DNA of 64,000 nucleotides from Rhizobiales bacterium 32-66-11 (lineage in GTDB: Bacteria; Pseudomonadota; Alphaproteobacteria; Rhizobiales; Xanthobacteraceae): assembly GCA_002304505.1 (NCBI GenBank), contig NCEH01000005.1:1-64000 (forward strand), written 5' to 3'. The translations under genes and the position numbers were made by a program. The notes under the pieces were generated by a model. It made no database searches. It was not told where the DNA came from and saw nothing but the letters and a program-made list of their open reading frames with translations. Shown piece after piece: positions 35,280 through 44,466 of this stretch; the first letter of the stretch is position 1; each line of letters begins with the position of its first letter.

Positions 35280-36698
35280 ATGGTCTTTTCCTCCGTTACA
35301 TTCCTCTATTATTTCCTGCCTGCCTTCCTGGTCTGCTATTTCGCGACGCCGGGCATTCGGGCGAAGAACTTCGTTCTGCTTGCCTTCTCCCTTGTCTTCT
35401 ATGCCTGGGGCGGCCTGTTCAACCTGCTCGTGCTCGCCGCCTCCATGCTGGGCAATTTCGCTTTGGCGCAGGTGTTGGGCGCCCGCCCGCCGGGCAAGCG
35501 CCTGCCCATGCTGGCGCTCGCGGTGGCGCTCAATCTGATTGGGCTCATCGTCTTCAAATATGCCGGGTTCCTGGCCGAGAACCTGAATGTGCTGCTGGAG
35601 CCTTTCGGCGTCGCGGTGCCGGTGGTGCACCTCGCCTTGCCGCTCGGCATCTCCTTCTTCACCTTCCACGCCATCTCCTATCTCGTGGACGTGTATCGCG
35701 GACGCGCGCGCGCCAACGGGCGGCTGGAGGAGATCGCGGTCTACATCACCATGTTCCCGCAATTGGTGGCCGGGCCGATCGTGCGCTATTCCACCATCGC
35801 CCACCGCATCCGGGAGCGGCGCACCACGGTCGGGAGGGTCTCGGCGGGTCTTCGCATCTTCGTCATCGGCCTGTCCTGGAAGGTGCTGATCGCCGACGAG
35901 GTGGCCCCGCTCGCCACCATGGTGTTCGACCAGACCACCGCGCCGAACTTCTTCACCGCCTGGATCGGCGTGCTCGCCTATGCGCTTCAGATCTATTTCG
36001 ATTTCGGCGGCTATTCCAACATGGCCATCGGCCTTGCCCTCGCCATGGGGCTGAAGTTTCCACGCAATTTCCGCCTGCCCTATGGCGCGCTGTCGATCAC
36101 CGACTTCTGGCGCAAATGGCACATGAGCCTGTCGAGCTGGTTCCGCGACTATGTCTACATCCCGCTCGGCGGCAACCGGCATGGCCACCTTCACACCGCG
36201 CTCAATTTGTGGACCGTGTTCCTGCTGTGCGGCCTGTGGCACGGGGCGAGCTGGACCTTCGTGATCTGGGGCGCGCACCACGGCGCCTTCCTGGTGCTGG
36301 AGCGCACCCGCTTCGGCAAGGCGCTCGCCGCCGGGCCCAAGATTGTGAGCCATCTTTACGTGCTGCTGGTGGTGCTGTTCGGCTGGGTATGGTTCCGGGC
36401 GCTCAGCCTGCCGCAGGCCATGGACGTGTTCGCCGGCCTCGTGGGCCTCAACGGCTTCGGACCGCTGGCGCCGGGCCTGCTGGTGGCGCTCCAGCCGCTG
36501 ACCATCGCGGTGATGATCCTCGCGTGGCCGCTGGCCATGTACGGACTGCCGACCTTGCCTGCCGGCCCGCTCTCGCCGAACATGCGGCGGCTCGCCTATG
36601 GCGCGTGCGACAGCCTGATCATGCTAGTGCTGTTCGTGCTGTCGTTCATCACGGTGGGGGCATCCAATTACAGCCCCTTCCTCTATTTCCGGTTCTAG
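35280..36698 (+). CDS. MBOAT-family O-acyltransferase (AlgI-like)
   Basis: A 472-residue membrane protein with about ten segments. FRDYVYIPLGGNRHG and CGLWHGASWTFVIWGAHHG are MBOAT hallmarks, the second holding the catalytic His. AlgI-type proteins pass acetyl groups across the inner membrane for O-acetylation of an exported polysaccharide. The next gene, four bases on, encodes an AlgJ/AlgX-like acetyl acceptor protein, so the pair should form one machine. Which polysaccharide is modified is not shown. Confidence 0.92.
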   Translation: MVFSSVTFLYYFLPAFLVCYFATPGIRAKNFVLLAFSLVFYAWGGLFNLLVLAASMLGNFALAQVLGARPPGKRLPMLALAVALNLIGLIVFKYAGFLAENLNVLLEPFGVAVPVVHLALPLGISFFTFHAISYLVDVYRGRARANGRLEEIAVYITMFPQLVAGPIVRYSTIAHRIRERRTTVGRVSAGLRIFVIGLSWKVLIADEVAPLATMVFDQTTAPNFFTAWIGVLAYALQIYFDFGGYSNMAIGLALAMGLKFPRNFRLPYGALSITDFWRKWHMSLSSWFRDYVYIPLGGNRHGHLHTALNLWTVFLLCGLWHGASWTFVIWGAHHGAFLVLERTRFGKALAAGPKIVSHLYVLLVVLFGWVWFRALSLPQAMDVFAGLVGLNGFGPLAPGLLVALQPLTIAVMILAWPLAMYGLPTLPAGPLSPNMRRLAYGACDSLIMLVLFVLSFITVGASNYSPFLYFRF

Positions 36699-36702
36699 CG
36701 GC

Positions 36703-37806
36703 ATGTCCCTCCTGCTCGCCTACCGCCGCTGGTGGTGCTTCTTCTTCATGGCGGTGCTGACCCTGCCGACGCTGGGCCTGGTGCTGCCGGACCTGCCCGG
36801 CCCGGTGCGCCTGATGACGACGCCGCAGGAACGCTGGTGGGTGCACGCCACCGAACGGCTCGACCCCTTCATTAACGGCCGCTACGGCTTTCGCGGCCTC
36901 ATAATGGCGGGCAATGCGACCTATCTGCGCGCCATGAAGTCCACCCGCGAGCGGCCGGTGTTGCTGGGCGAAGGCGGGCAGATGTTCTTCACCGGTGAGC
37001 AGACGCTGGAGCAGTCGCTGGGCCGGCTTTTCCGCATCAAGCCCATGACCGAGCTCGCCGATACGCTCGCGCGCCTCAATGCCGCACTGAAGGCGCGCGG
37101 AGCGAAGCTGGTGGTCTCCTCCCCGCCCAATGCCGCGACCGTGCTGCCGGAGAAGCTGCCGGCCTGGGCGCGCGGGCAGATGACCCATCCCACCGAGCTC
37201 GATTTCCTGACCGAGCAGATGGAAAAGCGCGGCATCGCCCACGTGGACCTGCGCCCGCTTCTCATTGCGGCGAAGGCGCAGGGGCCGGTGTTCCGCCGCA
37301 CCGACACCCATTGGAACCAGCGCAGCTCGGTGCTGGCCTTCAATGCCATGATGGCCGCCGCCGGCCGGCCGGATCTTGAGATTGCGCCCGACAGCGCGAT
37401 CGGCCCCTTGCGCGATGCGCCCTCCGGCGATCTTGCCCGCTATCTCGGCGAGGCGAACCCTACCGGCGACAAGGATTATGGCGAGATCGCCTCCAATCCC
37501 AAGCCGGTCCTGACCCCGCTGAAGGGCCTGATGCCGGAGCGCCCGGCGGACGATCCGTTCCAGCCCTATGCCTATGCGACCGGGCATGCGGGGCCGAGCA
37601 TCCTGGTGATCGGCGATTCCTTCTCGCAACATTATTGGCCGCGTCTGCTGGAGCGGGTGGCGAGCCGCTTTGCCTGGATGCACCACAGCGCCTGCAAGTT
37701 CGAATGGCCGGCGGTGGAGCGCTTCAAGCCCGATCTCGTGATCTATATGGTCACGGAACGGTCCTTGCCCTGCCGCGGACAGCCCATCGGCATGCCGCCG
37801 GGCTAG
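36703..37806 (+). CDS. AlgJ/AlgX-like SGNH-type acetyltransferase
   Basis: A 367-residue protein anchored by an N-terminal membrane segment (residues about 8-28) with a periplasmic catalytic part. RRTDTHWNQR contains the Asp-His of the SGNH-like site and VIGDSFSQHYW the serine. These motifs match AlgJ/AlgX, which take acetyl from an AlgI-type partner and place it on polysaccharide hydroxyls. It is four bases after the MBOAT gene. A long palindromic repeat follows the stop. Confidence 0.85.
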   Translation: MSLLLAYRRWWCFFFMAVLTLPTLGLVLPDLPGPVRLMTTPQERWWVHATERLDPFINGRYGFRGLIMAGNATYLRAMKSTRERPVLLGEGGQMFFTGEQTLEQSLGRLFRIKPMTELADTLARLNAALKARGAKLVVSSPPNAATVLPEKLPAWARGQMTHPTELDFLTEQMEKRGIAHVDLRPLLIAAKAQGPVFRRTDTHWNQRSSVLAFNAMMAAAGRPDLEIAPDSAIGPLRDAPSGDLARYLGEANPTGDKDYGEIASNPKPVLTPLKGLMPERPADDPFQPYAYATGHAGPSILVIGDSFSQHYWPRLLERVASRFAWMHHSACKFEWPAVERFKPDLVIYMVTERSLPCRGQPIGMPPG

Positions 37807-37807
37807 A

Positions 37808-37906
37808 GCATTTTCGAGCGAAGTGGACACCGGTTCGCGTGAAGAAAATGCGACACTGCAATGAGTCAGAGCACATCGTCGTTTCCGTGAACGACGATGT
37901 GCTCTG
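37808..37906. repeat. Rhizobial-type intergenic palindromic repeat
   Basis: Two linked inverted repeats. GCATTTTC (37808-37815) and GAAAATGC (37844-37851) bracket a unit with GAGCGAAGTGG and CCGGTTCGCG. A second, perfect 17-base-arm hairpin spans 37867-37906 with loop TCCGTG. The first unit resembles an extragenic repeat I know as dispersed in many Rhizobiales genomes. Between convergent genes it may also act as a two-way terminator. Confidence 0.75.
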
Positions 37907-37913
37907 AGCCGCC

Positions 37914-38900
37914 CTATCGCATTTCCAGGAGGGCCGCCGCGCCGTCGCGGCCGGCACCGAGGTGGAAGGCAATCTCCTTGACGTCGAAATCCGCCCGGTC
38001 GAGGAAGGCGCGCCAGCCGGCGAGGTCCACGCCATAGGGATTGTCGCGCAGCAGCTGCACCTTCACGAACGGGAAGCCCTCGGCGATCAGGTCACGCCAG
38101 CCCTGGTGCAATTGGTTCTCGCCATCCGCGCCGGGTATGCCCGGAAACAGGATGTCCACGCCAAGGCCCGCCCGTTCCAGCACCGCGCGCTGCGCGACCT
38201 CGTAGTCGCGGATGATCTGGAGCTTGTCGCCGAGCGAGCGCACCTCGCCCCAAAAGGCCCGCGCGGCGGGATGGGCAAGCGCGGACGCCTTGTAGAGGAA
38301 CAGATAGCTCTGGAAATGGGGGGCGAGTTCCGTGCTGTGCGTCAGCGCCGCCACATCGGCGGGGCTGCTGCGCATGCGCTCCAGCGTCGCCGCAAGTGCC
38401 GCCGTGGCATGATAGACACTGTCATTGGCGAACAGCACCTCGGGCGCCGCCCACACCTCGGGCAGATAGCGCAGTGCGGCCGCCCAGGCGGCGAAATCAT
38501 AGCCGTGGTTCTCCCGCGTCACCACGGCGTCGGCAACGTCAGGGCCGGGGTCGAGGCAATCGAGGTCCGGCCGGTCGGTGGCGATGATCAGCACCACCTG
38601 CATGCCGCTCGCCCGCAGATCCGTGCAGAGGCGCAGGGTGTGGCCGAACACCCGCCCGTCCGCCGCCGCCGTCACCATCAGGCACACCGGCCCGCCGGAA
38701 AGCGAAGCGGCCGGCAGGCGCACTGCACGGAAGGCCGGGCCGAGCACGTCGCGATCCTCTTGCACCGACGCGCCGGACGCGGTGGACAAGAGCCGCAGCG
38801 CCTTGCGGATGCGGCGCACGGGATTGGCCCGCGCGCTCACATCCAGCGCAGCGATCAGCAATTGCTTGGACGCCTCCATCCGCGCCTTGAACGACACCAT
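37914..38900 (-). CDS. Rhamnan synthesis protein F-like
   Basis: A 328-residue protein of the RgpF/rhamnan synthesis F family (pfam05045). Typical segments are TRENHGYDFAAWAAAL, LFANDSVYHATAAL, APHFQSYLFLYKASAL and FVKVQLLRDNPYGVD. The family is found in surface-polysaccharide loci and is related to glycosyltransferases, but its exact reaction is unsettled. It converges on the polysaccharide acetylation pair, which suggests a shared role in the cell-surface glycan. Confidence 0.82.
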   Translation of the reverse strand: MVSFKARMEASKQLLIAALDVSARANPVRRIRKALRLLSTASGASVQEDRDVLGPAFRAVRLPAASLSGGPVCLMVTAAADGRVFGHTLRLCTDLRASGMQVVLIIATDRPDLDCLDPGPDVADAVVTRENHGYDFAAWAAALRYLPEVWAAPEVLFANDSVYHATAALAATLERMRSSPADVAALTHSTELAPHFQSYLFLYKASALAHPAARAFWGEVRSLGDKLQIIRDYEVAQRAVLERAGLGVDILFPGIPGADGENQLHQGWRDLIAEGFPFVKVQLLRDNPYGVDLAGWRAFLDRADFDVKEIAFHLGAGRDGAAALLEMR

Positions 38901-38948
38901 CGCCTGCTCTCCTTGGCGCCAACCCTCAGGGCGAACCGCCGCACGTGA

Positions 38949-39512
38949 TCAGAAGCGGGTGACGATCTCGTCGAGGTTCGGCCGGGGGCGATCCTCCAGC
39001 TTCTGGGTCGCGGTGCCGATATAGACGAAGCCGGTGATGCGCTCATGCTCGGCCAGGCCCAGCGCCGCGCGGGCCTTGGGCTCATAGGCCGGCCATTCGG
39101 TGAGCCAGGTCACGCCATAGCCGAGCGCGGTCGCCGCAATCAGCAGGTTTTCCACCACCGCGGCCGAGGAAAATACCTGCTCGATTTCCGGGATCTTGAC
39201 ATGGGTCGCGGCGCTGGAAACCACCGCCACCACCACCGGCGCGCGCAGGAAGCGGTTACGCTCATCCTCCACGCGGCGTGGCGTGGCGTCCGGCTGCACC
39301 TGCGCGAGCACGGCGGCGAGCGCCGCCCCGGCGCGGGCACGTCCCTCGCCTTCCAGCAGGATGAAGCGCCAGGGCACAAGCTTGCCGTGGTCCGGCACGC
39401 GCGCGGCGATGGTCAGCATGTCGCGCAGATGCTCCGGCGAAGGACCGGGCTCGGCGAAATCGAGAATGCGGGTGGAACGGCGGGTGCGAAGCACCTCAAG
39501 AATGTCAGACAT
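38949..39512 (-). CDS. Nitroreductase-family protein (YdjA-like)
   Basis: A 187-residue FMN-dependent oxidoreductase. RRSTRILDFAEPGPS near the N-terminus, VPDHGKLVPWRFILL and ATALGYGVTWLTEWPAYEP match the short YdjA branch, which binds FMN as a dimer. Physiological substrate unknown. Single gene, 48 bases upstream (in its own direction) of the rhamnan-F-like gene. Confidence 0.9.
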   Translation of the reverse strand: MSDILEVLRTRRSTRILDFAEPGPSPEHLRDMLTIAARVPDHGKLVPWRFILLEGEGRARAGAALAAVLAQVQPDATPRRVEDERNRFLRAPVVVAVVSSAATHVKIPEIEQVFSSAAVVENLLIAATALGYGVTWLTEWPAYEPKARAALGLAEHERITGFVYIGTATQKLEDRPRPNLDEIVTRF

Positions 39513-39731
39513 GGCAAGCCTTCAAGCAATCGCGCGGCGCGGCGCCACCGGTCGCCGCGCCTGAGGGCGGCGTGGGAGGGCAACGCCCACGTTTTCCGCG
39601 CCTGCCTTATCACGCCGGGCGCGGCAGCCAAAAGCGACATAGCGCTCCTCGGACGCCCCACCGGCGCGCGGGCGCGGTCAATGTCATTGTGGTGACTTGA
39701 AACCGCCGCGGTTTCGATGCAGGTCAGGGCC

Positions 39732-40751
39732 ATGCGCCGAAAGATCGAAGCCGCCCGCCGCCGGTGGAACTGGCTGATTCCATTGCTGCTCCCGCTCGTG
39801 GCCGCCGCGCTGGCGAATGGCGCGGCTTTCGGTCAGGCGATGCCGTTTGCCGGGGCGACCCCGGCGCCGCCGCCGATCGATGCCTTTTCCGCTCCGCCAG
39901 CGCTCGGTGCCAATCCCGGGTTGCGCACCTCGCCGCAGGGGCAAGTGCCCAGCCGCGAACCGCACGCGGTGCTTCCACCCGCGCCCGCAGGCAAGACCAC
40001 GGTCGGCGTGTTCGCGCGCTTCAGCGCCGACGGCCCGGCCATCCCCCATGGGCTGATGTGGCGCGTGTTCGCCGATACGCCCGAAGCCTCCGGCGCTTTT
40101 CCCCTCGTCGCCGAGAGCACCGATCCCGCCCCGGTGTTCTTTCTCAGCCCCGGCGGCTACATCGTGCATGTCACCTACGGGTTCTCCACCGCCGCCCAGC
40201 GGCTGCAAGTGGGCGCTGTGGCCCGGCGCGAACAATTCGTACTGCCGGCGGGCGGGCTGCGGCTTCAGGCCGATGTGGAATCCAAGATCATTCCCGGCCA
40301 GAAACTGACCTTCGACATTTACGAAGGCTCGTTCCTGCAGGGCCGCACCTCCACCCAGCCTTATTATCGCGGCGCCAACGCCGGCGATGTGGTGCTCCTG
40401 CCGGAGGGCACCTATCACGTGGTTTCCACCTATGGAGACGCCAATGCGGTGGTGCGCGCGGACGTCAACGTCCAAGCCGGCAAGCTCACGGACGCCACCT
40501 TCCACCATCGCGCGGCGCAGATCGTGCTGAAGCTGGTGGCCGAGAAAGGCGGGGACGCCCAGGCCAACACCCAATGGTCGGTTGTGACGCCGGGCGGCGA
40601 TACCATCAAGGAATCCATCGGCGCGCTGCCCACGGTCATTCTCAGCGAGGGCGACTACACCGCCATCGCCCGCAATGACGGCAAGGTCATCAGCCGCGAC
40701 TTCAAGGTGGAAGCGGGCAAGGACCGCGAGGTCGAGGTCATCAACAAGTGA
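39732..40751 (+). CDS. Exported protein with three tandem beta-type repeats, function unknown
   Basis: A 339-residue protein that I cannot assign. Residues about 10-37 are a signal or anchor segment (WNWLIPLLLPLVAAALA), residues about 38-90 a Pro/Ala-rich linker. The rest can be read as three repeats of 75-85 residues, each with an entry strand (MWRVFAD; LTFDIYE; TQWSVVT), a central turn (LSPGGYIVHVTYG; LPEGTYHVVSTYG; LSEGDYTAIARND) and an exit strand ending near AGG, AGK or AGK. The pattern recalls prealbumin-like or Cna-B-like sandwiches. Start 39732 preferred over 39717. Upstream of a DMT-type carrier gene. Confidence 0.65.
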   Translation: MRRKIEAARRRWNWLIPLLLPLVAAALANGAAFGQAMPFAGATPAPPPIDAFSAPPALGANPGLRTSPQGQVPSREPHAVLPPAPAGKTTVGVFARFSADGPAIPHGLMWRVFADTPEASGAFPLVAESTDPAPVFFLSPGGYIVHVTYGFSTAAQRLQVGAVARREQFVLPAGGLRLQADVESKIIPGQKLTFDIYEGSFLQGRTSTQPYYRGANAGDVVLLPEGTYHVVSTYGDANAVVRADVNVQAGKLTDATFHHRAAQIVLKLVAEKGGDAQANTQWSVVTPGGDTIKESIGALPTVILSEGDYTAIARNDGKVISRDFKVEAGKDREVEVINK

Positions 40752-40788
40752 GATCCCCGCCCCTTTCCGCCCCATCCGGAGCCTGCAT

Positions 40789-41265
40789 GTGACGACCCTC
40801 TATCTGGCCGCCGCCTTCTTCATCGGCGCATGCATCTCGCTCCAGGCGCCCATCAACAATCAGCTCGCCCAGGCCTTCGGCCACAACACCATTCTCGCCG
40901 CGCTGTTTTCCTTCCTTGTGGGCACGGCGTTCCTCACCGTCGTCGCGGTGGCGCAAGGCGGCATTCCCGCAGCGCTTGCGGCACTCCCAGGACAGCCGCT
41001 GTGGAAGCTCTGCGGCGGATTCCTCGGCGCGGCCTTCATCCTCGGCTCGATCTATCTGGTGCCGAAGATCGGCCTGGCCAGCCTGCTGGCGCTGGTGATC
41101 TGCGGCCAGCTCATCTCATCGCTGTTGCTCGACCATTACGGGCTGGTCGGGCTGATCGAGCGCAGGCTGACCCCTGTGAAACTGATCGGAGCCCTCATCA
41201 TCATGGCGGGCGTGATCTTCATGCTGTTTGGCGACCGGCTGCTCAGCGCCGTGCGCAATTCCTGA
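40789..41265 (+). CDS. DMT-superfamily membrane protein, DUF606/YdcZ-like
   Basis: A 158-residue protein of about five membrane segments. ISLQAPINNQLAQAFGHN in the first helix region and GAALIIMAGVIFM-like GALIIMAGVIFML at the end are DUF606 features. Half-size DMT proteins usually work as dimers; the substrate is unknown. Start is GTG at 40789 (the ATG two bases earlier is followed by a stop). It lies 37 bases after the three-repeat protein gene and may be co-transcribed with it. Confidence 0.8.
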   Translation: MTTLYLAAAFFIGACISLQAPINNQLAQAFGHNTILAALFSFLVGTAFLTVVAVAQGGIPAALAALPGQPLWKLCGGFLGAAFILGSIYLVPKIGLASLLALVICGQLISSLLLDHYGLVGLIERRLTPVKLIGALIIMAGVIFMLFGDRLLSAVRNS

Positions 41266-41273
41266 CCCCTCCC

Positions 41274-41287
41274 GGCGACGCGTCGCC
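41274..41287. terminator. Short palindrome between converging genes
   Basis: GGCGACGCGTCGCC is a perfect 14-base palindrome in the 45-base space between the DMT gene (rightward) and the broken autotransporter (leftward). It is flanked by CCC and GCCGGG, which lengthen the stem. No T run. Confidence 0.35.
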
Positions 41288-41310
41288 GCCGGGCGCACGC
41301 AATGCGGCGG

Positions 41311-44077
41311 TCAGAACCTCCAGGCGATATTGGCCTGGACGGCATTGACGCTGACGCCGTCGGCGAACTGGCCGACATAGGACAGGCCGACCCGGGCCTG
41401 GGCGGACAGGTGGAGATCCGCGCCCACTTCCAGCAGCGCGGTATTCTCCGCCAGCGGCACGCCGCCCACCGTGAAATTCGCGCCCGGGACGGCGCGCAGG
41501 GCGAGCTGCGCGGTGGGGTCGAGATCCCCGAAGGCATATTGCCAGGCCGCCGAGGCATGGGGCGCCAGAACCATGCCGTTGGACAGCGCGATCGACGTCG
41601 CCGCGCGCAGGCCGAGCGAGGAATAACCCACGCCGGCCGAAGCCGATGCGCCGGACAGCCCCGCCACCGCGCCGCTTTCGGCAAAACTGTCCGTGTTGAG
41701 CTGCACCCAGGCGAGGCCCGCGAACGGCTCGAGCGCCACCTGCTGGACCGCGAAGCCGTAGCCGATTTCGCCGAACACCTGCGCCGTGCCGCCGTCATAT
41801 TGCGCATTGGCTTGCTGGGCCAGGCCCGGCACGAAGACGGTGCGTGTCGCGTCGATCTGGTTGAAGGCGTAGCTCGCGCCGAGGCGCAGGTTTAAGGGGC
41901 CGACGCTGGTGCCGGCATAGAGCGCCAGCAGCATGCTGTTGACCTCGGTGGAACTCGCCACCGCGTCCACATTGGCGTTGGACTGGGAATAGCCGAGCGC
42001 CGCGCCACCGTCGTGCCGCCGGTGGTGGGAGCCGGGGCAACGGCCGGCGCCTTGGTGGCATAGGCCAGCGCGCCAAGCGCCGTGGTGGGCGCCGGCTGCA
42101 CGGCGGCTTCCGGCCCGGCATAGGACAGGGCTGCCGGCCCGCCATAAGCGAGCGCACCCATCGCCCCGGCCTGGCCGGCATAAGCGCCCTGCCGCAGACG
42201 ATCCATCACCGCCTGCCGGCCGTAAATGCCGTCGCCGATCAGGACCGATTGCTCGCTGGCATAGGCTTCGCCCGAGAGCCCCTTCAGAACCGCCGGAAGC
42301 TGGCTCCCGCTCAGGCTGTAAAGGCTGTTGAGCGCCGCAGCGCCGGGGGTCGCAGCGTTCGGCAGGATGCCGCTGTTGAAGCCGCGATCCACCGCGCCGC
42401 CGACGGCGGACTGGTTGGCCGTGAGGCCGGCCTGCCGCGCCATCTGCGAGGTCAGGTTCAGCGCCACGCTGGTGCCGGAATAGGCGAGCGCCGCGCTCAC
42501 ATAGGTGGGCAGGCCGGGCGTGGTCAGCGTCTCGAACGCGCCCGTCGTGCCGCCGGTTGCGGCGAGCAGTCGTTGCTGCCGGGCGTGACCCGCAAGGAGA
42601 GCGTGCCGGCCGAGGTCTGGACGAAGGTGCCGCCAAACAGATGGGTGATCGACGGCCCGTTGCCGCTGACGCCGAGCCAGCCGCTGTTCTCGAACCTCTT
42701 GTCCAGCCCTGCCGTCGCGGCGATGCGGCCGTCGATGATGCCCATATTGACGATGACGGTACCGCTGGCGTCGAGGCCGCTCCGCACGGCGTCGGACTCG
42801 ATGGTTGTCTGCAAGGTGCCGTAGTTCAGGAAGGTGCCGTAGAGCCCGTGCAGATCCACCGCCGCGCCCGCGATGCCGCTGGACGTGACGGTGCCGGTAT
42901 TGGTCAGCACGCCATAGGTCTCGCCGCGCATGCCGATGCCGCCATTGCCGCTGACCTTGACGGTGCCGCTGTTGACGATGTCGTCGCCGATGCCCCCCGA
43001 CAATACGGCGGCATTGTCCGCGCTGGAGGTTAGCGTACCGGTGTTGCGGATGGGATTGTAGATGCCCGCGAGGGTGGCGATATAGCCGTTGGGCGTGGTG
43101 GAGCCGGGGGTGAGATAAATGCCCACCACCGTGTCGCCATAGGCCGAGTTCGAGGAGACCAGCGAGGCGCCCGGAATATTGATTTCGTACCAGGTGGGGA
43201 TGCCCAGCGCGTCCACATGCAGCACGCCGGCATGCACCTCGCCATCCACCGTCACCCAGTCGGCCACCATATTATATTCGCCGGAACGCCCGGCGCCGGT
43301 GATGCCCTCCAGATGCGTGACGACGGCGCCGGGATGGTCGTAGGTCGCCCAGGTGCCGGTGGTCTGGTTGTAGAGATAGCCGTGCTCGGCACCGATGCCG
43401 CCGCCCGGCACATCGAAATAACCCCCGGCGATCATGTTGCCATAGACGCCATAGGCGGTGGTGCTGGCCGCGCCGGGCTTATTGTTGGTCACATAGGTGC
43501 CGGTCGAGATCGTGTAGATCATCGAATTTCCGGTCGCGAGGCGGGTGTCGTAATTACCCACCACCTGATCGCCGAACGTGCTGTGGGCGATGGTGTAGAG
43601 GGTGGGATTGCCGGGCGCGCTCGGATAGGCGAGCGGCGTGATCTGCTGGTTCGGCGCTGCGGCCGCGTCATAGAGATAGCTGAGATCGTAGGGCGCAGAC
43701 GCGGCCGTGATATAGCTGCCGACGGTGCGCAGCACGCCGCCCTGGTTGCCGAAGCTCGGCCCATAGGGCGAGGAGCCGATGGCGCCGGGATAATTCACCC
43801 CATTGGCCGTGGCGACCGGCATGGCCGACCACTGGCCGGTGGCCGTGTTGTACGCCAGCCCGCCGGTGGCGGTGGTGCCGGGCACCACGTAATTGCCGAC
43901 AATCGTATTGCCGCGTATCCCGGTCAGGAAGGTGCCGGTCGCGCCATAATTCAGCGTCGTATAGGGCGTCGGCGGCTGGGCGTGCGCCCCCGCGCCAAGC
44001 GTACAGACCGCCGCGCCGGCAGCGGCAAAATAGGCGCAAGAAGAAAGAAGATGGATTCGCTTATTCGTCTTTTTCAT
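41311..44077 (-). pseudogene. Autotransporter with HAF-like repeat passenger, split over three reading frames
   Basis: Second copy of the gene at 44467-47139. Frame 1 (start ATG 44077) gives the signal peptide, the HAF-like repeat passenger and the short beta-helical part, and ends at a stop just past LSLRVTPGSN at about 42524. Frame 2 carries LLAATGGTTGAFETL to TTGGTTVA (about 42580-42010). Frame 3 carries AALGYSQSNANVDAV to the terminal IAWRF at 41311, a full autotransporter barrel with the Phe end. Relative to the intact paralogue a segment of some 35 residues is missing at the first junction. Without two frame changes no barrel would be made, so it is probably non-functional unless the assembly is wrong. 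Confidence 0.78.
42008..42557. repeat. 16-base direct repeats at the two frame junctions of the broken autotransporter
   Basis: CCGTCGTGCCGCCGGT occurs at 42008-42023 and again at 42542-42557, 534 bases apart (a multiple of three). The copies lie within a few dozen bases of the points where the reading frame changes. They might have mediated rearrangement; chance similarity in GC-rich low-complexity sequence is possible. Confidence 0.6.
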
Positions 44078-44466
44078 CAAAACCCACCCACGGCGCACGC
44101 AATTTCCTAAAGACCTAACAGAGCAGCATCCGAAATCTAGCCGGATATGTTGGATTTCAGGGACGAACGGGCCTGAAAGGTAAAACGCCGCGCCGCGTGA
44201 TATTTAAAGCACATGTCCGCAAAAATAGGACAGTGATGACGACGTATCTGCAGATCCGCTCATGCGGATCTGCGCGCATATTGCGTATTTTACCGTCGAA
44301 GGCATACGCGGGAGCCGCTGTGACATGCGCTGCACGCGGCTGAACTGCCCGTCCGAGACCTGCAACGGAGGAGAGACCAAGGCATGTGAAAAAACGCACA
44401 AGGCCGCGCGCGGGTGACGGCATGCTTCGATCTGCGCCGGCGGCGATCGCGCCGACGCAGAAGGCC
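44078..44466. other. Spacer between the two autotransporter genes
   Basis: About 390 bases, more AT-rich than the genes. It holds a perfect ten-base-arm hairpin, GCAGATCCGC/GCGGATCTGC (44250-44273), about 200 bases after the stop of the upstream (intact) gene, which may end its transcript. The promoter of the broken copy should also lie here. No gene seen. Confidence 0.5.

Noticed and set aside
41311..42636. A single 441-residue protein read from the last frame of the broken autotransporter
   Set aside because: Its first half is a nonsense frame; only the barrel half is real, and it has no start or signal peptide.
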